Of a stretch of 59,394 bases of DNA, positions 27,991 to 36,650 are shown one piece after another. The stretch's first letter is position 1. Each line of letters starts with the position of its first letter. Source of the stretch: Sphingomonadales bacterium Ga0077559 (GTDB lineage: Bacteria; Pseudomonadota; Alphaproteobacteria; Sphingomonadales; Sphingomonadaceae); the NCBI GenBank assembly GCA_001464315.1, contig LNFK01000061.1, positions 1 to 59,394 on the forward strand, written 5' to 3'. Below the pieces are notes generated by a model. It saw only the letters and a list, made by a program, of their open reading frames with translations, was not told the DNA's origin and did not search any database. The translations under genes and the position numbers were made by a program.

Positions 27991-30968
27991 AACTTTACCT
28001 CCGCCTGAATGGTGAACGACCGTCCACGTGGGTCGGCCACGCGTGGTTCCCACGAGCTACCCGCGCCAGAATTACTGTCGTAGGTGATGGCGAACGGAGG
28101 ATCGGTGTTGAAGATATTCTTGATACCGCCGGTCAACTTGAACGCTTCGCTAATGCGATAGCTGGTCGACATATTGTACACGATATAATCCTTCACGCGG
28201 GCATTAAAATCAGGCCGCGCTGCGGATCCGGGTATGGCCGTGTTGTTCTTATATCCATTGCGGAAAATCTGCGACACCGAGAACATGAACGCGTCTTTCT
28301 CGAACGTCAGGAACGCATTATGCTTCCATTTCAGCCCAAGGTCGCCGCCATAAGTGAATATACCCAACAAGCTAGGCCCGTAAGGCGACGAAGGAAGGAA
28401 CTTTTCCTTTTTCTTGAGCAGGCGCGTACCATCCAGGCCGAGCGAAACGGAGCCACCTAATGCATCGAAACCTGCCCGCAGCGAAACTTCGAGACCTTGC
28501 GTCCGGCGCGATCCGATATTGTCGGCGCGGGTATCAAGCAAGGTGATGATGCCACCTGTACGCTGAACACGATCTGGGAAGTCGGCAATGTTATCGAGTA
28601 GCTGACGGATCGTTAGCGAACCGATCGTATTGTCCACCGCGATAGACCAGAAATCGAACGATGCGCTGATCCGGGATGCTGGCTGTAACACGACACCCAC
28701 CGAATATTGATCGGAGGTTTCGGGACCAAGGTTGAGATTACCCCCCGTCAGCGAGTCAGGCGTAATCGCATTGCACCCTGGCGTCACATTGACGACCCCG
28801 CCTGCCGGACAGGTTGTCGGGTCGGTAAGAGTATTGCCCGGATTCGGTGTCTGAGTAACTCCATTGAAAATCTGGTTGAACGCGGGAACGCGGAACCCGG
28901 TGTTGTACGACCCGCGGAACATCAACCAGTCTATTGGCTGGAATTTTACAGAAACCTTCGGGTTAATCGTTGAACCGAAACCGCTATAGTCATCGAGCCG
29001 GACAGCCGCTGTAATTTCGAGGGGTTCGAAAACAGGAACAAGCAATTCCCCATAGACAGCTTTCACCGTCCTGTTCTTTGGCGTCAGCGCGTTGACATTG
29101 TCGAACGCCACATTGAAAATATCGGGTTGCCCAGAGACGGCTGCTGGCGATCCGTTGAAACTATAGGTTTCTTTGCGATAGTCTGCACCCACTGCAACCT
29201 GAACCGACCCACCGGGAAGTTCAAACAGTGAACCTGAAACCGACGCATCGAACTGCTTCACCTCATACTGGCCGCCGTATAAGGTCACGCCTTCCGCCGA
29301 GATCGAATTCAATGCGGTAAGTGCTGCATCGGTCTGACCGACTGAAAACGGATTTAGAATACCGCTGTTCAGCAACCCGACTATGCCGGGTGCGGTTGCA
29401 CCGGGGGCAGTAGGAGCGCGCGGATCAAGCCCGCCGGAGACAGCCCCGGGCACGCCCGAGGCCGCTGCCGAAGCTGCGCTCGCGAAAATGCCGCGATAAT
29501 GGTAACCGGTGCCAAGAACCGACGACGTGTCGCTCTTTGCATAAGATCCGCCTGCACGATAATCCCAGTCGCCAAACAATGGCCCTTCAATGTTCATTCC
29601 AGCCCGGAATGTTTTGCTGTTCGTTTCATATTCGCGCGGGCCGCACGTAATACAACGCCAGCGATACGCGATCGGTCGACCGTAATTGCCGACGGCATCG
29701 ACTGTGCGGTCACCCGCCGGACCGACGGTGGGGAACACTGCCTGCAGGCGATCATAAATATCGTTATAGGTTGCCGCCGTGGTCCCGTTCAAAGGATAAT
29801 AGAGCGGCAAAGTGGTGTTATTGCCAGAATATTGGTTGTTCGAGAATCGCTTCGACGAATCTGCATCCGAACCGGTGACTTCTGCCGATATGCGGTGGTC
29901 GCCGAGCGCAATTGTCGCCTTGCCGAAATAGGTCAGCGTTTCCAGCGGTTGTTGCAGCGTGGCAGCGCGGCCGGTATCCCACGAACAGGCATAGCGTGCG
30001 CCTGGGATCGACCAAAGCACCTCATCATACGCCATTCCGCCGTCTACCGATCCGCATCCTGCACCGCCGGGCAGATCAAGAATGTTGATACCCCCATTTG
30101 CTGCGGTTGTTGCTCCGGCCTCAATCAGGTTCACGCCGGTCAGTAGCGAACCGGAAGGCGCAAAACGCGTATTTGCTGCGATTGGGAAAATGGTCGCTAT
30201 CGGCGTGCCGCGCGTATCGACTGACAAACCTCGGTTTGGCTGGTTGCCGTTCACGAAGTCACGGTCACGGCCGTAAAGAACGCCGTTCCAGCTTTTGCTG
30301 ACTGCGCCCATGATATTGAAACCCTGATCATCAAGGTCGCCATAGCCGGCGGTCGCCGACAGCCGATAAATCGGGCTATCGCCTTCTTCGGTAATATCGG
30401 TAAAGCCATTCAGCGAAAGGCCCTGAAAATTAGTTTTGGTAATGAAGTTGATCACGCCGCCAATGGCATCGGTACCGTAAATTGCCGACGCGCCATCTTT
30501 CAGAACCTCGATCCGTTCGATGGCCGCAAAAGGAATCTGGTTCACATCGACCGCACCGCCGCCAATACCGTGCGCCGCAACGCGCCTTCCGTTGAGCAGG
30601 ATTAAAGTCGACCCTGAACCCTGACCACGCAGGTTTGCTGCCGAAAGTCCGTTATTGCCACCACGCGCGGCACCGGAGACGACATCGGAGTTCGACGCAA
30701 GATTGTCCGCGCCATTGCCGTTGGTGGACAGGAAGCTGATAAATTGCTCGGGGCTGTTGATGCTCTCCCGTGACAGATCATCAGGCGTGATGATGTCGAG
30801 CGGCAGCGAGCTGTCTCTTGGATCGCGTTTTATCCGCGACCCAGTGACGATAATCGCCTTGCCTTCGTCCTCTGCAGTTTCGTCTGCAACCTGCGCCGGT
30901 GCCTCCTGAGCAAAGGCCGGCGCGGTCAGGCAAGTCGCCAGCAATAGCATGCCCTTTCGCTGAATCAT
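27987..30968 (-). CDS. TonB-dependent outer-membrane receptor
   Basis: 993 aa. Signal peptide (MIQRKGMLLLATCLTAPAFA), TonB-box region IIVTGSRIKRDPRDSSLPLD, plug domain with NLRGQGSGSTLILLNGRRVA and IERIEVLKDGASAIYGTDAI, and a long barrel ending SFTIQAEVKF. It imports an unknown ligand across the outer membrane with energy from TonB. The S66 peptidase is translationally coupled behind it (CTGA), which hints at a peptide-like substrate, but this is inference. Divergent from the Rrf2 regulator with 148 bp between them. Confidence 0.93.
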   Translation of the reverse strand: MIQRKGMLLLATCLTAPAFAQEAPAQVADETAEDEGKAIIVTGSRIKRDPRDSSLPLDIITPDDLSRESINSPEQFISFLSTNGNGADNLASNSDVVSGAARGGNNGLSAANLRGQGSGSTLILLNGRRVAAHGIGGGAVDVNQIPFAAIERIEVLKDGASAIYGTDAIGGVINFITKTNFQGLSLNGFTDITEEGDSPIYRLSATAGYGDLDDQGFNIMGAVSKSWNGVLYGRDRDFVNGNQPNRGLSVDTRGTPIATIFPIAANTRFAPSGSLLTGVNLIEAGATTAANGGINILDLPGGAGCGSVDGGMAYDEVLWSIPGARYACSWDTGRAATLQQPLETLTYFGKATIALGDHRISAEVTGSDADSSKRFSNNQYSGNNTTLPLYYPLNGTTAATYNDIYDRLQAVFPTVGPAGDRTVDAVGNYGRPIAYRWRCITCGPREYETNSKTFRAGMNIEGPLFGDWDYRAGGSYAKSDTSSVLGTGYHYRGIFASAASAAASGVPGAVSGGLDPRAPTAPGATAPGIVGLLNSGILNPFSVGQTDAALTALNSISAEGVTLYGGQYEVKQFDASVSGSLFELPGGSVQVAVGADYRKETYSFNGSPAAVSGQPDIFNVAFDNVNALTPKNRTVKAVYGELLVPVFEPLEITAAVRLDDYSGFGSTINPKVSVKFQPIDWLMFRGSYNTGFRVPAFNQIFNGVTQTPNPGNTLTDPTTCPAGGVVNVTPGCNAITPDSLTGGNLNLGPETSDQYSVGVVLQPASRISASFDFWSIAVDNTIGSLTIRQLLDNIADFPDRVQRTGGIITLLDTRADNIGSRRTQGLEVSLRAGFDALGGSVSLGLDGTRLLKKKEKFLPSSPYGPSLLGIFTYGGDLGLKWKHNAFLTFEKDAFMFSVSQIFRNGYKNNTAIPGSAARPDFNARVKDYIVYNMSTSYRISEAFKLTGGIKNIFNTDPPFAITYDSNSGAGSSWEPRVADPRGRSFTIQAEVKF

Positions 30969-31065
30969 ATAATGAAAAGAGGCTATTCCGCAGTTGCGTG
31001 CAATGCAACCGCCTAGTGGCCTCGCATCCCTGTAATTTTCTGGCGCTTCTTTTTAGCAACAGTGT

Positions 31066-31095
31066 TTGTCAACTTGCCGGGTTGAAAATCCCGGC
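31066..31095. promoter_or_regulatory. Candidate operator region between TonB receptor and rrf2
   Basis: A TTGTCAACT (31066-31074) is followed by the inverted repeat GCCGGG-8 nt-CCCGGC (31076-31081/31090-31095). The same TTGTCAACT 9-mer recurs at 31623-31631 before the yezD-like gene. A shared Rrf2 site is one explanation; chance is not excluded for a 9-mer. Confidence 0.35.
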
Positions 31096-31116
31096 GAGTC
31101 AGCGCAAAGATAGATT

Positions 31117-31554
31117 ATGCTATCGCAAAAGACCCGTTACGCCATTCGTGCGATGCAACATCTGGCTGATCATTATGGTCAGGGGCCAGTGCAGCTTGCC
31201 GACATTGCCGAGGCGCAAAAAATACCGCCTAAATTCCTGACGGTGATTTTGTCCGAATTGACGCGGTCGGGTTTGGTCGCGTCGCAGCGTGGCAAAGATG
31301 GCGGTTATTGGCTTGGCGTTCCGCCAATCGACGTGAGCTATGGCGATCTTATCCGCATTATGCGTGGTTCGCTGGCGCTGGTTCCATGCGCAAGCCGCTA
31401 CGCACATGAGCGGTGCAAGAACTGCGTCGAGGAAGAAAATTGCCGGACGCGCGCCTTAATGCTTCAGGTCCGCGACAAGACAGCCGATTTGCTCGACGGC
31501 ATCAACCTGTCGGACAATGTCGAAGCCGACGCCTATTTGCAGGCCGCTGAATAA
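31117..31554 (+). CDS. Rrf2 family transcriptional regulator with four C-terminal cysteines
   Basis: 145 aa. Rrf2 winged helix: MLSQKTRYAIRAMQHLADHY, then IPPKFLTVILSELTRSGLV and SQRGKDGGYWLG. Cysteines 91, 100, 103 and 109 (VPCASRYAHERCKNCVEEEN) resemble the iron-sulfur or thiol-sensing region of IscR/CymR relatives, though the spacing differs from IscR. Lying between two TonB-receptor genes and next to a YezD-type gene, it probably senses sulfur or redox state and controls these neighbours. Confidence 0.88.
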   Translation: MLSQKTRYAIRAMQHLADHYGQGPVQLADIAEAQKIPPKFLTVILSELTRSGLVASQRGKDGGYWLGVPPIDVSYGDLIRIMRGSLALVPCASRYAHERCKNCVEEENCRTRALMLQVRDKTADLLDGINLSDNVEADAYLQAAE

Positions 31555-31622
31555 TCCAAAATCAGGATAGCGCACAAACAGAACCTTTCGGCGCTGAAAG
31601 GAAAAACGAGCGCCGAATCATA

Positions 31623-31652
31623 TTGTCAACTAAAATGCTTGAGTTTAAGCAT
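31623..31652. promoter_or_regulatory. Candidate operator upstream of the yezD-like gene
   Basis: TTGTCAACT (31623-31631) is followed by the perfect inverted repeat ATGCTT-GAGTTT-AAGCAT (31635-31652). It lies about 50 bp before the start of the yezD-like gene and may be an Rrf2 or other sulfur-regulator site. A second inverted repeat, CCTTTC-6 nt-GAAAGG (31584-31601), sits 30 bp downstream of the rrf2 stop. Confidence 0.4.
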
Positions 31653-31700
31653 CTGCATCGGACAAGGGCGGACAAACTGCTCTTCCAATAAGGGGTGCCT

Positions 31701-31874
31701 ATGACCGATGAACCACAAGAGCGGCCACCGGAGACAGAAAAAGCGTCGTCTCCCGAGCCAATCCGCGCGGTGCTTGACGCGCTCGCCAAGCTCCGTTTCG
31801 GCGCGATCCAGTTGACCGTACACGAGGGCAAACTCGTCCAGGTCGACGTCACCGAACGTCAACGCTTTACCTAA
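31701..31874 (+). CDS. YezD-like small protein (DUF2292 family)
   Basis: 57 aa: starts MTDEPQERPPETEKASSPEP and has the DUF2292 core IRAVLDALAKLRFGAIQLTV followed by HEGKLVQVDVTER. AAGGGG stands 6 nt before the ATG. The family is small and uncharacterised; from memory, members are often found near sulfur-acquisition genes. Here it sits between an Rrf2 regulator and a TonB receptor, 74 bp before the latter, and is probably in one operon with it. Confidence 0.8.
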   Translation: MTDEPQERPPETEKASSPEPIRAVLDALAKLRFGAIQLTVHEGKLVQVDVTERQRFT

Positions 31875-31948
31875 CTGAATTTTCTTCCTCCTAGTCCTAG
31901 AGGCAGACCGGACGACCGGATGCATCTGTTTTTTTCGAAAGAAAACAC

Positions 31949-34381
31949 ATGCGATTTCGTCCCATCGGGCCTTCGTTGGCTCTTATTACTCTTTTGTCTT
32001 TATCCACCCCCGCATTCGCCGAATCGGGCATCGAGGCAGCGCCTGAACAAGATACGCGTTCATCCGCTGGAACAGGCGATACCGACGCGCCCGAGGAGAT
32101 CGTGGTCAGCGCGCGTCGCCGTCAGGAAACTGCTCAGGACATACCGATCGCGGTATCGGTGGTGGGCGGTGACCAGATTGACAATACCGGCAGCTTCAAC
32201 GTCGGGCGGTTGCAGCAATTGACGCCGACCTTACAATTTTACTCATCCAATCCCCGCAACACCTCGGTCAACATTCGTGGTATCGGCGTGCCGTTCGGCC
32301 TAACCAATGACGGTATCGAGCAAGGCGTCGGCATTTATGTCGACGATGTCTATTATTCGCGCGTTGCCTCGGCCACATTCGATTTTCTCGATGTCGCACA
32401 AATCGAAGTGCTGCGCGGACCGCAAGGCACGCTTTACGGCAAGAATACCACCGCAGGCGCGATCAACATCACCACACGCCAGCCGACCTTTGATCTGGAA
32501 GGACGTGCCGAGGTCAGTGTCGGCAATCTGAATTTCAAACAGGCGAAGGCGTCGATATCCGGGCCATTATCGGATACCGTTGCAGCGCGACTGGCGCTGT
32601 CGGGCACGAGCAGGCGCGGCACGATCTTCAATGTAGCGAGCGGTAACTGGATTAACGAGCAAGACAATATCGGCCTTCGCGGACAATTATTGTGGCGGCC
32701 CAATGATAATCTGGATGTCACGCTTGCAGGCGACTTGAGCGTTCAGAACCCCGAATGCTGCGCGCAGATTTATGTGCGCACTGGCGCAACGCAGCGCGCA
32801 ACCGCGCGCCAATATGCGGCGCTTGCTGCCGCGCAAAACTACCGCGTTATCAGCACCAATCCATTTGACCGGCTAACTGATGTCGATGCCGACCTGAACG
32901 CGCGGAACGAACTGGGCGGCGCTGCACTGAATATCAAATGGGATACCGGCGCCGGCACATTTACCTCGGTCACGGCGTGGCGATATTGGGACTGGGTGCC
33001 TGCTAACGATCGTGATTTCACTGGCCTTCCAATTACAACCAAATCCAACAATCCGTCGCAGCAGGAGCAATATACGCAAGAATTCCGCTATGCGCAGTCG
33101 GGCGACAGTTTTGACTTCCTTATCGGTGCTTTCGCCTATCATCAGAAGATCCGGACGCAAGGTATTCAAGAACAGGGGCCGGCGGCTAGCCGCTGGCTCC
33201 TGACGGGAGCATTGGCGAACGATCCGTCGGTACTAAACGGCCTGACTGCGCGCAACGACATCCGCCTCGACAATACCAGCGCCGCCTTGTTCGGGCAGGT
33301 CAGTTGGAAACCGGTGGATGGTTTGACCGTTCAACCAGGCTTCCGCGTCAATTATGACAAAAAAGCAGGGTTGTATGATTCGGTGGTGACCAACGGCGCC
33401 GGGCAAATGGTGACCTTTGCGAGCACCGACCCGCGAATTGTCGCACAACGCAGTGTGCTGTCACCGCAGCGTTTTGAACCTAGGTTCAGCGACTGGAATT
33501 TCAGCTACGACCTGACGCTGAGCTACGAAGTCGCTGCCGACATCCTGGCCTACACAACCTATTCCAAGACATTCAAATCGGGCGGCATCAATCTGAACGG
33601 AGTGCCTAATGATGCGGCGGGTAACCCCATTTTAGCAGCGGGCGTGGTCAAGCCGGAATCGGTCAATCATTATGAGGTTGGCTTCAAAGCGCAATTCCTC
33701 GACCGCAAAGCAACGTTGAACCTGTCCGCCTTTCGCACCGGCATCAGCGATTATCAGGCGCTGGTAACCAACGGCCAGTTAGGCGTCCTTCGCGGCTATC
33801 TCGCCAATGCCGACAAGGTCCGCTCACAAGGTATCGAAGCCGACTTTTCGCTACGGCCGAGCGAGCGGTTTAATGTCTATCTGAATGGCACTTATGTCGA
33901 TGCCGACTACCGCAGCTTCGCCGATGCTCCCTGCCCACCCGAACTGTCGGGCGGCGGCACCGGTACGTCGATTGCCGCGCCGGGCGTCCCTGGCAATAGT
34001 CCAGCCAACTGCGATATATCTGGACAGCGCTTGCCCGGCGTATCGAAATGGTCGTTCTCTTATGGTGGCGAGATCAATGCCCCTACCAAGATTCTTGGGC
34101 GGGAAGGGCAGATTTATGTCGGCATTGACGGCAATTACCGCAGCGGGTTTTCATCCAACCCTACGCCTTCGATTTACACCAATATCGGAGGCTACGCGCT
34201 GACCAACTATCGTGTCGGATTCAGGACCGACAGCGGGCTCAATCTGTTTGGCTACGTCCGCAACTTGTTCGATGTCGATTATTTCGATCAACTCGCTGTG
34301 CCGTCGGGTAACACCGGGCTGATTGTCGGCCAGCCCGGCGATCCGCGGACCTATGGTATCACTTTGGCAGTAACCTTCTGA
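31949..34381 (+). CDS. TonB-dependent outer-membrane receptor
   Basis: 810 aa. Signal peptide (PSLALITLLSLSTPAFA), TonB-box-like EEIVVSARRRQETAQDIPIA, plug domain with NIRGIGVPFGLTNDGIEQGV and QIEVLRGPQGTLYGKNTTAG, and a barrel ending DPRTYGITLAVTF. It belongs to the sphingomonad class of receptors often annotated as iron-siderophore receptors, but the Rrf2/YezD/TauE neighbourhood suggests a sulfur compound as ligand (inference). Confidence 0.93.
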   Translation: MRFRPIGPSLALITLLSLSTPAFAESGIEAAPEQDTRSSAGTGDTDAPEEIVVSARRRQETAQDIPIAVSVVGGDQIDNTGSFNVGRLQQLTPTLQFYSSNPRNTSVNIRGIGVPFGLTNDGIEQGVGIYVDDVYYSRVASATFDFLDVAQIEVLRGPQGTLYGKNTTAGAINITTRQPTFDLEGRAEVSVGNLNFKQAKASISGPLSDTVAARLALSGTSRRGTIFNVASGNWINEQDNIGLRGQLLWRPNDNLDVTLAGDLSVQNPECCAQIYVRTGATQRATARQYAALAAAQNYRVISTNPFDRLTDVDADLNARNELGGAALNIKWDTGAGTFTSVTAWRYWDWVPANDRDFTGLPITTKSNNPSQQEQYTQEFRYAQSGDSFDFLIGAFAYHQKIRTQGIQEQGPAASRWLLTGALANDPSVLNGLTARNDIRLDNTSAALFGQVSWKPVDGLTVQPGFRVNYDKKAGLYDSVVTNGAGQMVTFASTDPRIVAQRSVLSPQRFEPRFSDWNFSYDLTLSYEVAADILAYTTYSKTFKSGGINLNGVPNDAAGNPILAAGVVKPESVNHYEVGFKAQFLDRKATLNLSAFRTGISDYQALVTNGQLGVLRGYLANADKVRSQGIEADFSLRPSERFNVYLNGTYVDADYRSFADAPCPPELSGGGTGTSIAAPGVPGNSPANCDISGQRLPGVSKWSFSYGGEINAPTKILGREGQIYVGIDGNYRSGFSSNPTPSIYTNIGGYALTNYRVGFRTDSGLNLFGYVRNLFDVDYFDQLAVPSGNTGLIVGQPGDPRTYGITLAVTF

Positions 34382-34502
34382 TGAAATGCCTAAACTGCTG
34401 CTTTTGCGCAGCCAACAAAATACACAGGCGTAATGCTATAGCTAAAGCAGAAACTTGGCATTATGCCTCTGCAGACGGCGGCACACAAACGGCGAGACCC
34501 GG

Positions 34503-35279
34503 ATGATCGAGTTTATTAGCAATATCGACTGGGCTTCGGTCGCGCCTTATATCGCGGTGGGCTTTGCTGCGCAGCTGGTTGACGGCGCTCTTGGCATGGC
34601 TTTTGGCGTCATTTGCAGCACATTGCTGGTAAGTGTTATGGGTGTTCCGCCTGCGCGCGCCTCGGCTGGTGTCCACTTCGTCGAGATGTTCACAACCGGC
34701 GCGTCGGGTATCAGTCATGTGCTTCACAAAAATGTCGACTGGAAACTGTTCAGCCGGATTGCCATTCCGGGTGTTATCGGCGGCTGTACTGGCGCCTATC
34801 TGCTGGCCAGCATCCATACCGAAGCAGCGCGGCCGTTCGTGATGGGTTACCTGACGCTGATCGGTTTCTATCTGCTCTACAAGGCTTGGGACTTCACGCA
34901 TGAGCATAAGCCGCGCGATCCCAAAGTGACGATGCCGTTGGGCCTAATTGGAGGATTTCTCGATGCGTCGGGCGGCGGTGGCTGGGGACCTGTTGTCACA
35001 TCGAACCTACTTATCCAGGGGTCTGACCCAAGGCGAACGATTGGCACGGTCAACACCGCGGAATTTTTTCTGACCGTCGCGGTGTCGATTACATTCATCC
35101 TCACCATCGGCCTCGAAGCATTTACCGTGGTTACCGGCGGGTTGCTCATTGGCGGACTTCTCGCAGCACCCTTTGGCGCCCTGGTCGCCAAGCGCATTCA
35201 ACCTCGCTTGCTGCTGTTCGCCGTCAGCTTCGTTCTGATCGCCACCAGCCTGTTCAGCCTGTACAAGGCGCTTGCCTGA
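34503..35279 (+). CDS. TauE/SafE (TSUP) family sulfite/sulfoacetate-type exporter
   Basis: 258 aa with seven to eight membrane helices. Two-fold repeat features GFAAQLVDGALGMAFGVICS and GGFLDASGGGGWGPVVTSNL are the TSUP signatures. Members move sulfite, sulfoacetate or related organosulfur anions across the inner membrane. Start placed at ATG 34503 (MIEFISNIDWASVAPYIAVG). It follows the second TonB receptor by 121 bp on the same strand; together they may form an organosulfur uptake and sulfite-disposal group. Confidence 0.88.
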   Translation: MIEFISNIDWASVAPYIAVGFAAQLVDGALGMAFGVICSTLLVSVMGVPPARASAGVHFVEMFTTGASGISHVLHKNVDWKLFSRIAIPGVIGGCTGAYLLASIHTEAARPFVMGYLTLIGFYLLYKAWDFTHEHKPRDPKVTMPLGLIGGFLDASGGGGWGPVVTSNLLIQGSDPRRTIGTVNTAEFFLTVAVSITFILTIGLEAFTVVTGGLLIGGLLAAPFGALVAKRIQPRLLLFAVSFVLIATSLFSLYKALA

Positions 35280-35390
35280 GCCAAGGACAAAGCTTGCATT
35301 TGTGCCGCCCCCCGCATATAGGCGCGCGCTTGCCGTTCGTGGACATCCCTGGAGGCGTGGCGGCAAAGGTAAATTTATTGGAGAAATATC

Positions 35391-36014
35391 ATGAGCGATC
35401 AGCTGACACTGTCGGCCGAGACGCGCGAACGGGCTGGCAAGGGAGCCTCCCGCGAATTGCGTCGTCAAAACCGGATACCCGCCGTTATCTATGGCAACAA
35501 GCAAGACCCCGAACTTATCCATGTCGAAGAAAAGGCGCTCATCAAACTGCTGATGACCGGCCACTTTTCGAACAGCCTGGTTCAGATCGACCTCTCTGGC
35601 AAACAGCAGATGACGATTCCAAAGGACGTCGCTTTCCATCCAGTGACTGATCGCCCGACCCATGTCGACTTTCTGCGCATCGTTAAGGGTGACAAGGTCG
35701 AAGTCAACGTGCCCGTCGTGTTCATCAACGAAGAAGCATCGCCAGGCCTGAAGCGTGGCGGCGTTTTGAACATCGTTCGCCACGAACTCGAACTGATCTG
35801 CGACAACGACAAGTTGCCAGATGACATCCAGATCGATGTGTCCGGTTTCGACGTCGGCGATTCGATCCACATCAGCAACGTTAAGTTGCCCGCTGGTTCG
35901 GAAAGCAAGATCACCGACCGCGACTTTACCATTGCGACCATCGTTGCACCATCGGCGATGAAGTCGAGCGATGGCGATACGACAGTTGACGGCGAAGGCG
36001 AAGCCGAAGCTTAA
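35391..36014 (+). CDS. rplY: 50S ribosomal protein L25/general stress protein Ctc
   Basis: 207 aa. N-terminal L25 domain ([20 protein letters not shown] through [16 protein letters not shown]) binds 5S rRNA; the C-terminal TL5/Ctc domain ([40 protein letters not shown]) is the long form typical of alphaproteobacteria. GGAGAAATATC precedes the ATG. It is followed by a GC hairpin and then pth, the common rplY-pth order. Confidence 0.96.
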   Translation: MSDQLTLSAETRERAGKGASRELRRQNRIPAVIYGNKQDPELIHVEEKALIKLLMTGHFSNSLVQIDLSGKQQMTIPKDVAFHPVTDRPTHVDFLRIVKGDKVEVNVPVVFINEEASPGLKRGGVLNIVRHELELICDNDKLPDDIQIDVSGFDVGDSIHISNVKLPAGSESKITDRDFTIATIVAPSAMKSSDGDTTVDGEGEAEA

Positions 36015-36020
36015 TATTAC

Positions 36021-36050
36021 CTCCGGGGCGCTGGTTTCGGCCCGCCCCGG
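36021..36050. terminator. GC hairpin between rplY and pth
   Basis: TCCGGGGCG (36021-36029) pairs perfectly with CGCCCCGGA (36042-36050) around a 12-nt loop, followed by TATTTCC. Without a true T-run it is more likely an attenuator or mRNA-stabilising hairpin than a full terminator. Confidence 0.55.
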
Positions 36051-36074
36051 ATATTTCCGCGAGGATATACCGCG

Positions 36075-36650
36075 ATGCAATTATGGGTAGGCCTTGGAAA
36101 TCCCGGTGCCACCTATGCGATGCACCGGCATAATATTGGCTTCATGGCGATTGATGCGCTGGCCGAGATCCACGAACTACCAACGCCAGCGAAGAAATTT
36201 CAGGGCTGGGTCCAAGAGCTTCGGCTCGGTTCCGAAAAGATCGTCTTGCTGAAGCCCGCAACGTTCATGAACGAAAGCGGCCGCAGCGTTCGCGCCGCGA
36301 TGGACTTTTATAAGCTTCAACCCAAAGACGTCACCGTATTCTACGACGAACTCGACCTTGCGCCGTTTAAAGTGAAGGTCAAGATTGGTGGCGGCGCGGC
36401 CGGCCATAATGGCATCCGCTCGATCACTGACCATATCGGTGCAGACTTTAGGCGGGTCCGGCTCGGCATCGGTCATCCCGGTGACAAAAACCGCGTGACC
36501 AGCTATGTGCTCGGCAATTTCCATAAGAGCGAGATAGACGATCTTGCGGACTTGCTTGGTGTTGTGTCGGTGGAAGCAGATTGGCTGGCCAAGGGCGACG
36601 ACGTCCGTTTCATGAATGATGTCGCCATGCGGTTGCAGGACGAACCATGA
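36075..36650 (+). CDS. pth: Peptidyl-tRNA hydrolase
   Basis: 191 aa. GLGNPGATYAMHRHNIGFMA carries the catalytic histidine; KPATFMNESGRSVRA, VFYDELDLAPFKVKVK and GGGAAGHNGIRSITDHIG are the other family blocks. It recycles peptidyl-tRNAs that drop off ribosomes. Its stop overlaps the start of the following SEDS-like gene (ATGA). Confidence 0.96.
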   Translation: MQLWVGLGNPGATYAMHRHNIGFMAIDALAEIHELPTPAKKFQGWVQELRLGSEKIVLLKPATFMNESGRSVRAAMDFYKLQPKDVTVFYDELDLAPFKVKVKIGGGAAGHNGIRSITDHIGADFRRVRLGIGHPGDKNRVTSYVLGNFHKSEIDDLADLLGVVSVEADWLAKGDDVRFMNDVAMRLQDEP

